Origin: Aeribacillus composti
GTDB lineage: Bacteria; Bacillota; Bacilli; Bacillales; Aeribacillaceae
DNA length: 64,000 nt
Reading direction: 5' to 3'
Assembly (NCBI RefSeq): GCF_007827555.1
Contig: NZ_VISS01000021.1
Coordinates: forward strand, 1 to 64,000
Each line of letters opens with the position of its first letter. Position 1 is the stretch's first letter. This document shows positions 18,615-26,348 of this stretch, piece by piece. The translations under genes were made by a program, and so were the position numbers. Under the pieces are notes generated by a model. It was not told the DNA's origin. It saw only the letters and a program-made list of their open reading frames with translations, and did not search any database.

Positions 18615-19607
18615 TTATTCGTAAATGGCAGATTTAATTTCTTCATTATCAAGATTGGTTTTGTCATACCAATAGAATCCTGTGTCAATAACCTTTTCTA
18701 CTTTCTCGCCATTGATTGCTTGAACAGCAGCTTTTACTGTTTCATAGCCGATACCGACCGGATTTTGTGTAATGGCTCCTGCCATTGTACCGTCTTTAAT
18801 CGCTTCAATTTGCTGTTTACCAGAGTCAAAGCCGATGACAACAATTTTGCCTTGTTTATTCATTTCTTTTACTGCATTAATTACACCGATCGCTGAACCT
18901 TCGTTGGCACCATAGATCCCTTTTAAGTCAGGATGCGCTTGGATGATTGCTTTCGCTAAGTCTGTAGATTTTAATTGGTCACCGCCGCCATATTGAATGT
19001 CGACAATTTCAATATCTGGATATTTTTCTTTTATTCTCTCAACAAATCCATCTCGGCGGTTAACACCAGTTATACTTGTTTGGTCATGAACAATTAGCGC
19101 AACTTTTCCTTTGCCTCCAATTTTTTCAGCCATTTTGTCTGCCGCTAACGCTGCAGCAGCTTTGTTATCTGTAGATGCAGTTGCCAAAGGAATATCGCTG
19201 TCAACCCCTGAGTCAAATGCAATAATCGGAATACCTTTTTCATCAGCTTCTTTTAATAAAGGAATTGATGCTTGGCTGTCTAGAGCAGCAAAACCAATTG
19301 CATCCGGCTTTTTATCAATAGCTGTTCTTAACATTTCAATTTGTTTGTCGACTTGAGATTCACTTTCTGGACCTTCAAACGTAATTTCTACGTCAAACTC
19401 TTTTGCTGCTTGTTCAGCACCTTTTTTAACAGCTTGCCAGAATTGATGCTGGAATCCTTTAGAAACAATAGCGATATAGGGTTTTCCACTGTCGCCTCCT
19501 GCGGATTCAGAGCTTCCTTCGCTCTCGTTTTTCGAGGAGCTTCCGCATGCTGACAAAACGAGCGACAACATTAAAATACCGCATAGAGTTAACAACCATT
19601 TCTTCAC
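18615..19607 (-). CDS. Sugar ABC transporter, substrate-binding lipoprotein
   Basis: A 330-aa RbsB-type binding protein. The N-terminus is a lipoprotein signal (LMLSLVLSACGSS, Cys about residue 21) followed by a Ser/Glu/Gly-rich linker and the two-lobed periplasmic-binding fold. The start is a GTG preceded by AAGGGGG. With the permease and ATPase genes upstream it forms a CUT2-type importer; L-fucose or a related sugar is the expected cargo from the operon. Confidence 0.88.
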   Translation of the reverse strand: MKKWLLTLCGILMLSLVLSACGSSSKNESEGSSESAGGDSGKPYIAIVSKGFQHQFWQAVKKGAEQAAKEFDVEITFEGPESESQVDKQIEMLRTAIDKKPDAIGFAALDSQASIPLLKEADEKGIPIIAFDSGVDSDIPLATASTDNKAAAALAADKMAEKIGGKGKVALIVHDQTSITGVNRRDGFVERIKEKYPDIEIVDIQYGGGDQLKSTDLAKAIIQAHPDLKGIYGANEGSAIGVINAVKEMNKQGKIVVIGFDSGKQQIEAIKDGTMAGAITQNPVGIGYETVKAAVQAINGEKVEKVIDTGFYWYDKTNLDNEEIKSAIYE

Positions 19608-19675
19608 TGAATTTTCCCCCTTATAATTTTTTTATTTTTTAACTCTAGTTTGTAACTAGAGATAAAAAACGGAAT

Positions 19676-20674
19676 TTAACTGCTTTTGCCTCGACGGATA
19701 ATATCGATATAAACTGCAACCAAAATGACAAATCCAACAACAACTGTCTGCCATTCTTGAGGGATTGACATAATTCTCAAACCGTTTGTTAATACGCTCA
19801 TAATAAGAGCCCCAATAACTGTTCCTAAAATAGTTCCTTTGCCACCACTTAACGAAGTCCCTCCGATAACGACAGCTGCAATTGCTTCCAACTCATACCC
19901 GGCTCCCAAAGCAGGCTGTGCTGAATTAAGCCTTGAAGCCATTAAAACTCCTGCTATTCCTGTAAACACACCTGCAACCGTGTAAATGATGATTTTCCAT
20001 TTATCCGTATTGATACCGGATAATCTTGTTGCTTCTTCATTGCTTCCAATAGAAGTTGTAAAGCGGCCAAAAATAGATTTCGTTAATAAAATTCCTGCAA
20101 TAATTGCCATAATAATGAAAATTAGGACACCGTTAGGCAAATTAAATCCTGGTATAATTGAACCTAATGCAATTTCACTGAAGCTAGGTTTATCACTAAA
20201 ATAAATTGGAGTTGCATCTGAAATAACAAGTGCTAATCCTTTCGCGATCATCATCATCGCCAATGTTGCAATAAATGGAGGAATTTTTAATTTTGAAACA
20301 CTGAATCCGCTTATAAATCCCATTAATGCACCAGTCAGAATTCCGCCTAAAATGCCGACTATAATTGGCAAATCCCAAAAGACGATAAATACCCCTGTCA
20401 TAACAGCACATAGCGTCATTCCTGTACCAATGGAAAGGTCAATTCCTCCAGTCATAATAACAAATGTAGTTCCTAACGCCATGATTCCGATAACTGTCGT
20501 TGATAATAATATCCCAGTAATATTAGTCCAATTTAAAAAGTTATCGGAGGAAATGGTAAAAAACAGAATAAGTACAATTAAACTAGCAAATGCCAATATT
20601 TGTTGCAGTGCATTGGATTTTAATAGATTTCCACTCTTTTTTGTCTCTGTGTTAGGTGCAGTTCCTGTACTCAT
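19676..20674 (-). CDS. Sugar ABC transporter permease (RbsC type)
   Basis: A 332-aa integral membrane protein with about ten hydrophobic segments and the CUT2 permease signature region TFVIMTGGIDLSIG. The ATG at 20674 behind GAGGAGG is chosen over an upstream ATG 18 codons earlier that would add a hydrophilic CPLCQK stretch. It works as a homodimer with the double-ATPase encoded 67 nt upstream. Confidence 0.88.
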   Translation of the reverse strand: MSTGTAPNTETKKSGNLLKSNALQQILAFASLIVLILFFTISSDNFLNWTNITGILLSTTVIGIMALGTTFVIMTGGIDLSIGTGMTLCAVMTGVFIVFWDLPIIVGILGGILTGALMGFISGFSVSKLKIPPFIATLAMMMIAKGLALVISDATPIYFSDKPSFSEIALGSIIPGFNLPNGVLIFIIMAIIAGILLTKSIFGRFTTSIGSNEEATRLSGINTDKWKIIIYTVAGVFTGIAGVLMASRLNSAQPALGAGYELEAIAAVVIGGTSLSGGKGTILGTVIGALIMSVLTNGLRIMSIPQEWQTVVVGFVILVAVYIDIIRRGKSS

Positions 20675-20741
20675 ATTGATCCTCCTCGTTTTGTATTCCA
20701 AATCCTTTTGACATAAAGGACACTTCAATCGAACTTACAAT

Positions 20742-22247
20742 TTATGATCTAGTTCGTGTTGCATAATCCATAATCTTTTCTTGAGATGCTTCTTCGTTTG
20801 TCAACTCTCCGGTGATTCTTCCTTCACACATGACGATGATTCGATGGCTCATTCTTAATATTTCCGGTAATTCGGAAGAAATCATAATAATGGATTTTCC
20901 TTGCTGAGCCAGTTCATTTAGCAGCTGATATATTTCAGTTTTCGCCCCAACATCAATTCCGCGTGTAGGTTCATCAAAGATTAAAATGTCGCAGTTTTTA
21001 GCAAGCCATTTGGCAATGACAATTTTTTGCTGGTTTCCTCCCGATAAATTCTTCGCTAGCTGTTTGATGCTTGGCGTTTTAATTTTCAGCGACTTTACAT
21101 ACTCTTCTGATGTTACATATCCTTTTGAGTCATTGACAAAGGTCAGCCAATTCACATAATTGCTCAGTGAAGAAATTAAAATATTCGAATTCACGTCCAT
21201 TTCAAGCATTAAGCCATATCGCTTTCTGTCCTCAGACAAATAGGCGATTCCGTGCTTTACTGCATCTTCAGGCTTATTGATTTTCACTTCTTTTCCATTG
21301 ATAAAAATTTGCCCTTCATCGATTTTGTCAGCACCGAAAATGGCTCTTGCTACTTCTGTGCGTCCAGCTCCCATTAAACCGGCAAAGCCTAAAATTTCTC
21401 CTTTTTTCAAAGTAAAGCTGATATTTTCTAAAAAGTTTTTGGTCGATAAGTTTTTCACTTCCAGGACTGTTTCAGCCTCTTTTGAAACCGTCGTTGTAGG
21501 GCGAGATTCATCCTGGATGTGACGGCCTACCATTAACGAAATAACCTTTTTCATATCTGTATCTTTCGTATATAACGTGTCGATGTATTGACCGTCGCGC
21601 ATGACTGTTATTCGGTCAGAAATGACTTTCAATTCTTCCATTCTGTGTGAAATATAAATGATGCCAACACCTTTGTTTTTCAAATTTTCAATTAAATCAA
21701 ATAATGTTTTAATTTCAGATTCCGTCAAAGCGGCAGTTGGTTCGTCCATCACGATAATTTTCGCATTGTAAGATAACGCTTTCACAATCTCCACCATCTG
21801 CTGCTTTGCCACTGTTAAATCTGATACTGTTTCTTTAGGATTTAAATTAATATTGAGTTTCTCAAGCAACTCTGCTGTTTTTTCATTCAATTCCTTTTCC
21901 TTCAAAAAGAAATTAAATCCGGTGCGAGGCTCCCTGCCAATAAAAATGTTTTGGGCAACCGTTAAATCAGGCATTAAATTTAGTTCTTGGTGTATAATGC
22001 TAATGCCCATTTCCTGTGCTGCTTTCGCATTAGGAATTTCAACTTTGTTGCCTTCTAAGTAGATTTCACCTTCATCTTTTTGATAGACTCCAGACAAAAT
22101 TTTCATTAAAGTCGATTTTCCAGCACCATTTTCGCCAACTAATGCTAGAACTTCCCCATAATTTAAATCCAGTCGAACTTTTGATAATGCCTTTACTCCA
22201 GGAAAACTTTTGCTTATCCCTTCCATTCTTAATAATTGAGCTGACAT
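20742..22247 (-). CDS. Sugar ABC transporter ATPase (RbsA type, two domains)
   Basis: A 501-aa fused double ATPase. The first half has Walker A GENGAGKST, and the second half a degenerate Walker A (GLMGAGRTE) and a LSGGNQQK signature, the usual asymmetry of RbsA/MglA proteins. It starts behind TAGGTGATAGG. First of the three transporter genes, downstream of the transaldolase-like gene. Confidence 0.9.
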   Translation of the reverse strand: MSAQLLRMEGISKSFPGVKALSKVRLDLNYGEVLALVGENGAGKSTLMKILSGVYQKDEGEIYLEGNKVEIPNAKAAQEMGISIIHQELNLMPDLTVAQNIFIGREPRTGFNFFLKEKELNEKTAELLEKLNINLNPKETVSDLTVAKQQMVEIVKALSYNAKIIVMDEPTAALTESEIKTLFDLIENLKNKGVGIIYISHRMEELKVISDRITVMRDGQYIDTLYTKDTDMKKVISLMVGRHIQDESRPTTTVSKEAETVLEVKNLSTKNFLENISFTLKKGEILGFAGLMGAGRTEVARAIFGADKIDEGQIFINGKEVKINKPEDAVKHGIAYLSEDRKRYGLMLEMDVNSNILISSLSNYVNWLTFVNDSKGYVTSEEYVKSLKIKTPSIKQLAKNLSGGNQQKIVIAKWLAKNCDILIFDEPTRGIDVGAKTEIYQLLNELAQQGKSIIMISSELPEILRMSHRIIVMCEGRITGELTNEEASQEKIMDYATRTRS

Positions 22248-22307
22248 CCTATCACCTACTTTACGTAACTGTCATTATCCGTCCTGAATTTTTGTTCCAC
22301 TTTTACA

Positions 22308-22976
22308 TTAATAAGATTTTTCAGATTTTTTCGCGGATTGATATTGCTTCCAATCATTTAAAAACCCTTTTAACCCGATATTTGTAAGATCTGACGCAAA
22401 CATTTTCTTAAAAATATAAAATGGCATCGTTACAGCATCTGCGCCTGATTTTGCAAGATCAACGACAACCTGCGGATTTCGGATGCTTGCTCCAATAACT
22501 TTCGTTTCCGCATGCATTTGATGAATAATTTCTTTTGCCTCTTTAATAAATTGCAGCCCGTCAATCGCATGATCATCCATTCTTCCGATGTAAGGGCTTA
22601 TAAAATCCACCCCTGCTTTGGCAGCTAATACAACTTGAGGCAGTGTATAAATAAGAGTCATATTCACCTTTATGCCTTCCTGTTTCAATTGATAAGCTGC
22701 GGATAATCCTTCTTCAGTCATCGGGAGTTTAATGACAATATCTTTTCCCCATGTGGACATTTCTCTCCCTTCAAGGATCATTTCTTCAGCTGTTTCTCCT
22801 GTTACCTGGCACCAGACTTCTCCATTAATTTTGGAGGAAATATCCACAATAATTTGCCGAAACTCTCTATTTTCTCTTGAAATAATGCTTGGATTTGTTG
22901 TAATCCCTGCTAAAAATCCATATTTTGAAGCAAATTCTATTTCTTGTTCATTTGCGGTGTCTAAATAAATGTCCAT
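22308..22976 (-). CDS. Transaldolase-like/fructose-6-phosphate aldolase
   Basis: A 222-aa protein of the small transaldolase (TalC/FSA) group, which is far shorter than full transaldolases. The TTNPS loop near the N-terminus and a Schiff-base lysine region (IVIKLPMTEEG) are visible. The ATG at 22976 stands 7 nt from AAAGGGGG. Members cleave or transfer dihydroxyacetone units; its partner in a fucose operon is not obvious, and it may serve the pentose branch that AraB and the XylB-like kinase imply. Confidence 0.8.
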   Translation of the reverse strand: MDIYLDTANEQEIEFASKYGFLAGITTNPSIISRENREFRQIIVDISSKINGEVWCQVTGETAEEMILEGREMSTWGKDIVIKLPMTEEGLSAAYQLKQEGIKVNMTLIYTLPQVVLAAKAGVDFISPYIGRMDDHAIDGLQFIKEAKEIIHQMHAETKVIGASIRNPQVVVDLAKSGADAVTMPFYIFKKMFASDLTNIGLKGFLNDWKQYQSAKKSEKSY

Positions 22977-23011
22977 GATTTTCCCCCTTTCTCGCACAAT
23001 TGTTTGTACAT

Positions 23012-24541
23012 TTATTCAACCCCGTTCCATTGATTAAAAATCGGCTCCACTTGTTTATAAACTTGTTCAAACGCTTTCAAAGCTGTTTGATAAGATTGAT
23101 GGTTGTGTTGATCTGGTTCAAATGATTCAGCTTCAACACACCAAGCTTTCGCTGCTGTCAAATCTTTCAGAAGGCCTACTCCTACACCGCCTGCAACCGC
23201 AGCGCCCATTGAGGTCGTTTCATCCAAAATTTTCGGTATACGGATGGTAACACCGAAAAGATCAGCCAGCATTTGCCGCCATATTCTGCTTTTCGCTCCG
23301 CCTCCAAACAGCCATATGTCTTGAAATGGCCGATCATAATTTTCTTGCAGAGCATCGAAAATAAGTTTTAAATTCATTGAAATCCCTTCCAAAACAGCAC
23401 GAATCAAATCAGATCGTTTATGATTGATCGTCAATCCTATGAAACTGCCTTTTGCGTTTGGATTCCACCAAGGAGACCGCTCCCCCATTAAATACGGAAG
23501 AAAAATCAATTGATTGGAGCCGATTGGTGAGCTTTCAGCTTCTTCATTCATCATTTCATAAATATTCTTCGCTGCATCCGTTTTCAAAACGTCTTGAAAC
23601 AGTATGTCTCTTAACCATTGAAAGGAAGTCCCTGCTGCTTGCATCGTTCCGATGGGAATATATTTATTTTCATCCAAATGGATAAAATTGAATGTCCGCA
23701 TTTCTTGATCAAAAACTGGACGAGATGACGAAAATGAGATCCAGGAAGAAGAGCCAATGTAATTAAAAATATCTCCCTCATCAATCGCACCTGCACCTAA
23801 TGCAGCACAGCACCCATCTGCACCGCCCATTACAACAGGTGTACCAGGCATCAGACCTGTTTCTTCCGCCGCCTTTGAATGAACTTCACCAACAACCGCT
23901 GTTGAAGGCAAAATCTCAGGCAATTTTTCATCATCAATTTGCCATAATTTTATTAATTCTTCCGACCACTCTTTCTTTTTAATATTTAATAGATTCGTGC
24001 CGCTTGCATCAGAATAGTCGGTGGCAAATTTACCCGTTAGTTTAGCAATTATATAATCTTTTGCTTGTAAATATTTAAATGTTTCTTTATGAACAGCTGG
24101 TTCATTTTCTTGAATCCAATTAATTTTTGCTGCAGAATAGGATGGGGATAATCTGTTTCCAGTAATTTCATAGTGTTCTTTCATTCCTATCTTTTCTGCA
24201 ATTGCTTCTGTTTTTTGCGCCGAACGCATATCAGCCCAAATAATTGCATTTCTTACAGCTTCTCCTTTATGATTGACTGGGACAGCCCCCATCATCTGGC
24301 CGCTGAACGTAATGCATGCAATTTGTTTCGGATCAATTTTTGCTTCTGAAATAAGTTGTTTTGATGCATTTGCCACGGCATCCCACCAATCATTCGGATT
24401 TTGTTCAACCCAATGCTGCTTCAAAAAAATGGTGGAATATTGATAGGTAGTATGAGCTATGATTTCACCGTCCGGCGATATTAATGTGGATTTATTTCCG
24501 CTTGTCCCAAGATCATGAGCAAGAATAAATTTTTGCACCAT
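23012..24541 (-). CDS. FGGY carbohydrate kinase, xylulokinase-like
   Basis: A 509-aa two-domain FGGY kinase; the ATP-site start ILAHDLGTSGNKSTLI and the C-terminal GGGAKSRIWRQMLADLFG are typical of XylB-type proteins. It is the third FGGY kinase of this locus beside AraB and RhaB types. The start ATG follows GGTGGAGAC. Substrate is unresolved; D-xylulose or another ketose made by a broad isomerase would fit. Confidence 0.8.
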   Translation of the reverse strand: MVQKFILAHDLGTSGNKSTLISPDGEIIAHTTYQYSTIFLKQHWVEQNPNDWWDAVANASKQLISEAKIDPKQIACITFSGQMMGAVPVNHKGEAVRNAIIWADMRSAQKTEAIAEKIGMKEHYEITGNRLSPSYSAAKINWIQENEPAVHKETFKYLQAKDYIIAKLTGKFATDYSDASGTNLLNIKKKEWSEELIKLWQIDDEKLPEILPSTAVVGEVHSKAAEETGLMPGTPVVMGGADGCCAALGAGAIDEGDIFNYIGSSSWISFSSSRPVFDQEMRTFNFIHLDENKYIPIGTMQAAGTSFQWLRDILFQDVLKTDAAKNIYEMMNEEAESSPIGSNQLIFLPYLMGERSPWWNPNAKGSFIGLTINHKRSDLIRAVLEGISMNLKLIFDALQENYDRPFQDIWLFGGGAKSRIWRQMLADLFGVTIRIPKILDETTSMGAAVAGGVGVGLLKDLTAAKAWCVEAESFEPDQHNHQSYQTALKAFEQVYKQVEPIFNQWNGVE

Positions 24542-24607
24542 ATTGTCTCCACCATCCTATCGCTTCCATCTTGAACGGAAAATGTACTAGTTTCCCAATG
24601 AAATCTA

Positions 24608-25036
24608 TTATGAAATGACACCTTTTTTTAAAATGATATTGGCATAAAGCGCACTCTCGCTCGTTGCGATAATTGCATAAGCATTTTTGGCTCTTTCATA
24701 AAAGCTGAATCTCTCCATAAATTCTATATCCCATGGTTCGGAACATTTTTTCTCCAGAAGTTTTTTATATTCGTCCCAAATGGCCGGTTTGCTTTCATTT
24801 TGGTTTACTACTTGCATGAGAGCCACCGGTTTATCCACAAAAGTATCCAACGGAAACAAATCTAAGATAGAATCCAACAGCTCAGGAACACCATGTCCGT
24901 CAGCTCGAACCAATCTTTGAGCAAAATTTGCTGCCGGAAAATTCCCGTCTGCAATGACAATTTCGTCACCATGGCCCATTTCCATCAAAATTTTTAACAG
25001 CTCAGGAGAAAGATTCTTTGGAATACCTTTTAACAA
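24608..25036 (-). CDS. fucU: L-fucose mutarotase
   Basis: A 142-aa RbsD/FucU protein, the normal length. The GHGDEIVIAD motif holds the catalytic H22. It interconverts the alpha and beta anomers of L-fucose (RbsD members act on ribose), feeding FucI. The start is a TTG: translation from it gives MLKGIPKNLSPELL, which lines up with the start of other FucU proteins; AAAGG lies 11 nt upstream. The cre-like site at 25031-25044 overlaps this start. Confidence 0.88.
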   Translation of the reverse strand: MLKGIPKNLSPELLKILMEMGHGDEIVIADGNFPAANFAQRLVRADGHGVPELLDSILDLFPLDTFVDKPVALMQVVNQNESKPAIWDEYKKLLEKKCSEPWDIEFMERFSFYERAKNAYAIIATSESALYANIILKKGVIS

Positions 25037-25044
25037 CGCTTACA
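25031..25044. promoter_or_regulatory. cre-like site over the fucU start
   Basis: The minus strand reads TGTAAGCGTTGTTA, 13 of 14 positions of the CcpA consensus TGWAANCGNTNWCA. Its place over the translation start suggests roadblock-type glucose repression of fucU and the genes behind it. Confidence 0.55.
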
Positions 25045-25053
25045 CAACCTTTG

Positions 25054-25066
25054 TTTATTTTTGTTT
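25054..25066 (-). promoter_or_regulatory. Candidate DeoR-family operator (copy 1)
   Basis: The minus strand reads AAACAAAAATAAA just upstream of fucU; the identical 13-mer occurs upstream of rhaEW at 28490-28502. A-rich direct repeats are usual for DeoR-type regulators, but low complexity makes chance likely. Confidence 0.35.
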
Positions 25067-25162
25067 GTTTTTATATTATCAAATATACCAAAAAAAATAA
25101 AGAGTGTTATTATAAAAAATTTTTTGTTTTTTTTGTTTTATTTTGAAACAATTTGACTCCTT

Positions 25163-25933
25163 TTACGATAAAGGAACGATTGTGATTTTTGTGTTTTTTC
25201 CTTCAAACTCTTTTTTATATGCTGGATGGATATTGGAATCTGTAATAATTTCGTCCACTTTCTCAATATGATTGATTAAAGCGAACGTCCGAACGCCAAA
25301 CTTGCTGGAGTCAACTAGTAAAATGGTTTTATCTGCTATCTCCATCATTTGCTTTTTTATTAATGCTTGCCATTCATTCGAATCGCTGAGACCGCCTTCA
25401 AGATGCACACCTTTGCAGGATAGGAAAGCTTTATTGACATGGTATGTTTCCAAAGATCGTTCTGCGAGAGGACCAATATACGATAATGATTTTGAAGAGA
25501 GCATTCCGCCGGTTGACATTACCTTTATTTGATCTTTGACACTTAATTCAATTGCTACTCTAATGGAATTTGTTATAACTGTTAGTGGTACATTCGGCAG
25601 TTCCTTTGCCATATACCATGCCGTCGAACTTGCATCTAAAACAATCTGGTCTCCTGGCTGTATGAGCTTGACTGCTTCTGCTGCTATCGCTTTTTTTTCT
25701 TTGGCATTTGTGACTTCACGTTCTAAATAGGACAATTCGAGCTGCTGGTCTCTTTCAATGCTGACCGCTCCCCCGTGGCTGCGCAGAAGCCTCCCTTCCT
25801 TTTCCAGCTTTTCTAAATCTCTTCGTATCGTCTCCTCCGTGACTGAAAACATTTTGCTAAGCTCCGATACTCGTACACTTAATTTTTTGTTAACGATTTC
25901 AACTATTTTCCTATGTCTTTCGGCTACAAGCAC
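25163..25933 (-). CDS. DeoR-family repressor of the sugar locus
   Basis: A 256-aa DeoR regulator of normal length: N-terminal winged helix-turn-helix (about 18-45, ETIRRDLEKLEKEGRLLRSHGGA) and a C-terminal sugar-phosphate-sensing isomerase-like domain (GDQIVLDASSTAWYMAKEL, TNS, DSSKFG). The start is a GTG, 9 nt from GGGGGG. It sits between rhaEW and fucU and is probably the local repressor, released by a phosphorylated sugar such as L-fuculose 1-phosphate. The promoter region is a tandem duplication (25945-26053). Confidence 0.85.
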   Translation of the reverse strand: MLVAERHRKIVEIVNKKLSVRVSELSKMFSVTEETIRRDLEKLEKEGRLLRSHGGAVSIERDQQLELSYLEREVTNAKEKKAIAAEAVKLIQPGDQIVLDASSTAWYMAKELPNVPLTVITNSIRVAIELSVKDQIKVMSTGGMLSSKSLSYIGPLAERSLETYHVNKAFLSCKGVHLEGGLSDSNEWQALIKKQMMEIADKTILLVDSSKFGVRTFALINHIEKVDEIITDSNIHPAYKKEFEGKNTKITIVPLS

Positions 25934-25944
25934 CTTGCACGTCC

Positions 25945-26053
25945 CCCCAATATGTTCAAAAGTTTTTCAATAGTTATCAGAAAATAATATACCACATTAC
26001 CCCAATATGTCCTAAAGATTTCAAGCGCTGCCAGAAAATAATATACCACATTA
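25945..26053 (-). repeat. Tandem duplication in the deoR promoter region
   Basis: Two adjoining units of about 55 and 54 bp (25945-25999, 26000-26053) share CCCCAATATG at one end and CAGAAAATAATATACCAC at the other. On the minus strand each carries GTGGTATATTATTTTC, a possible -10 region, so the regulator gene has doubled promoter and operator sequences. Confidence 0.75.
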
Positions 26054-26137
26054 TAAAATGAATCATTAAATCATTGTCACCAATATTTTTAGCGCATCAG
26101 GCTCAAAGCAGTTTTCTCACAGCGCATCTATTATCTT

Positions 26138-26174
26138 TTAAAGCGGAAAAGGTTTTTATGCCCTTTTCCGCTTT
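26138..26174. terminator. Hairpin between rhaEW and deoR
   Basis: AAAGCGGAAAAGG and CCTTTTCCGCTTT pair over 13 bp around a short loop containing TTTTATGC. The minus-strand tail is A-rich, so it may act as a processing or partial termination site rather than a strict terminator. Confidence 0.5.
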
Positions 26175-26302
26175 CCGGAAGCCTCCTGATGGTTAAGTCT
26201 CCGTACGTTGTTGAAGGGGGATGACCTGCTGCAATGATTAAATCTTTCTTATTCACGAATTCGTTATAATAACCGATAACTGTTATGTGGAGAATTTTCA
26301 TG

Positions 26303-26337
26303 AAGAGCAATGGCCAATAGGCTATTGCTCTTTTGTA
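26303..26337. terminator. Terminator of rhaEW
   Basis: AAGAGCAATGGCC and GGCTATTGCTCTT pair with one mismatch directly after the rhaEW stop. The T-run is best on the plus strand (TTTTG), weak on the minus strand. Confidence 0.5.
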
Positions 26338-26348
26338 TTGTCGAAAGA

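Noticed and set aside
26131..26301. Minus-strand ORF of 56 codons between rhaEW and deoR (starts MKILHITVIGYYNEF)
   Set aside because: Its ATG lies in the rhaEW terminator hairpin, there is no ribosome site, and its end runs through a second perfect hairpin. It could be a remnant of a regulator, but nothing supports translation.
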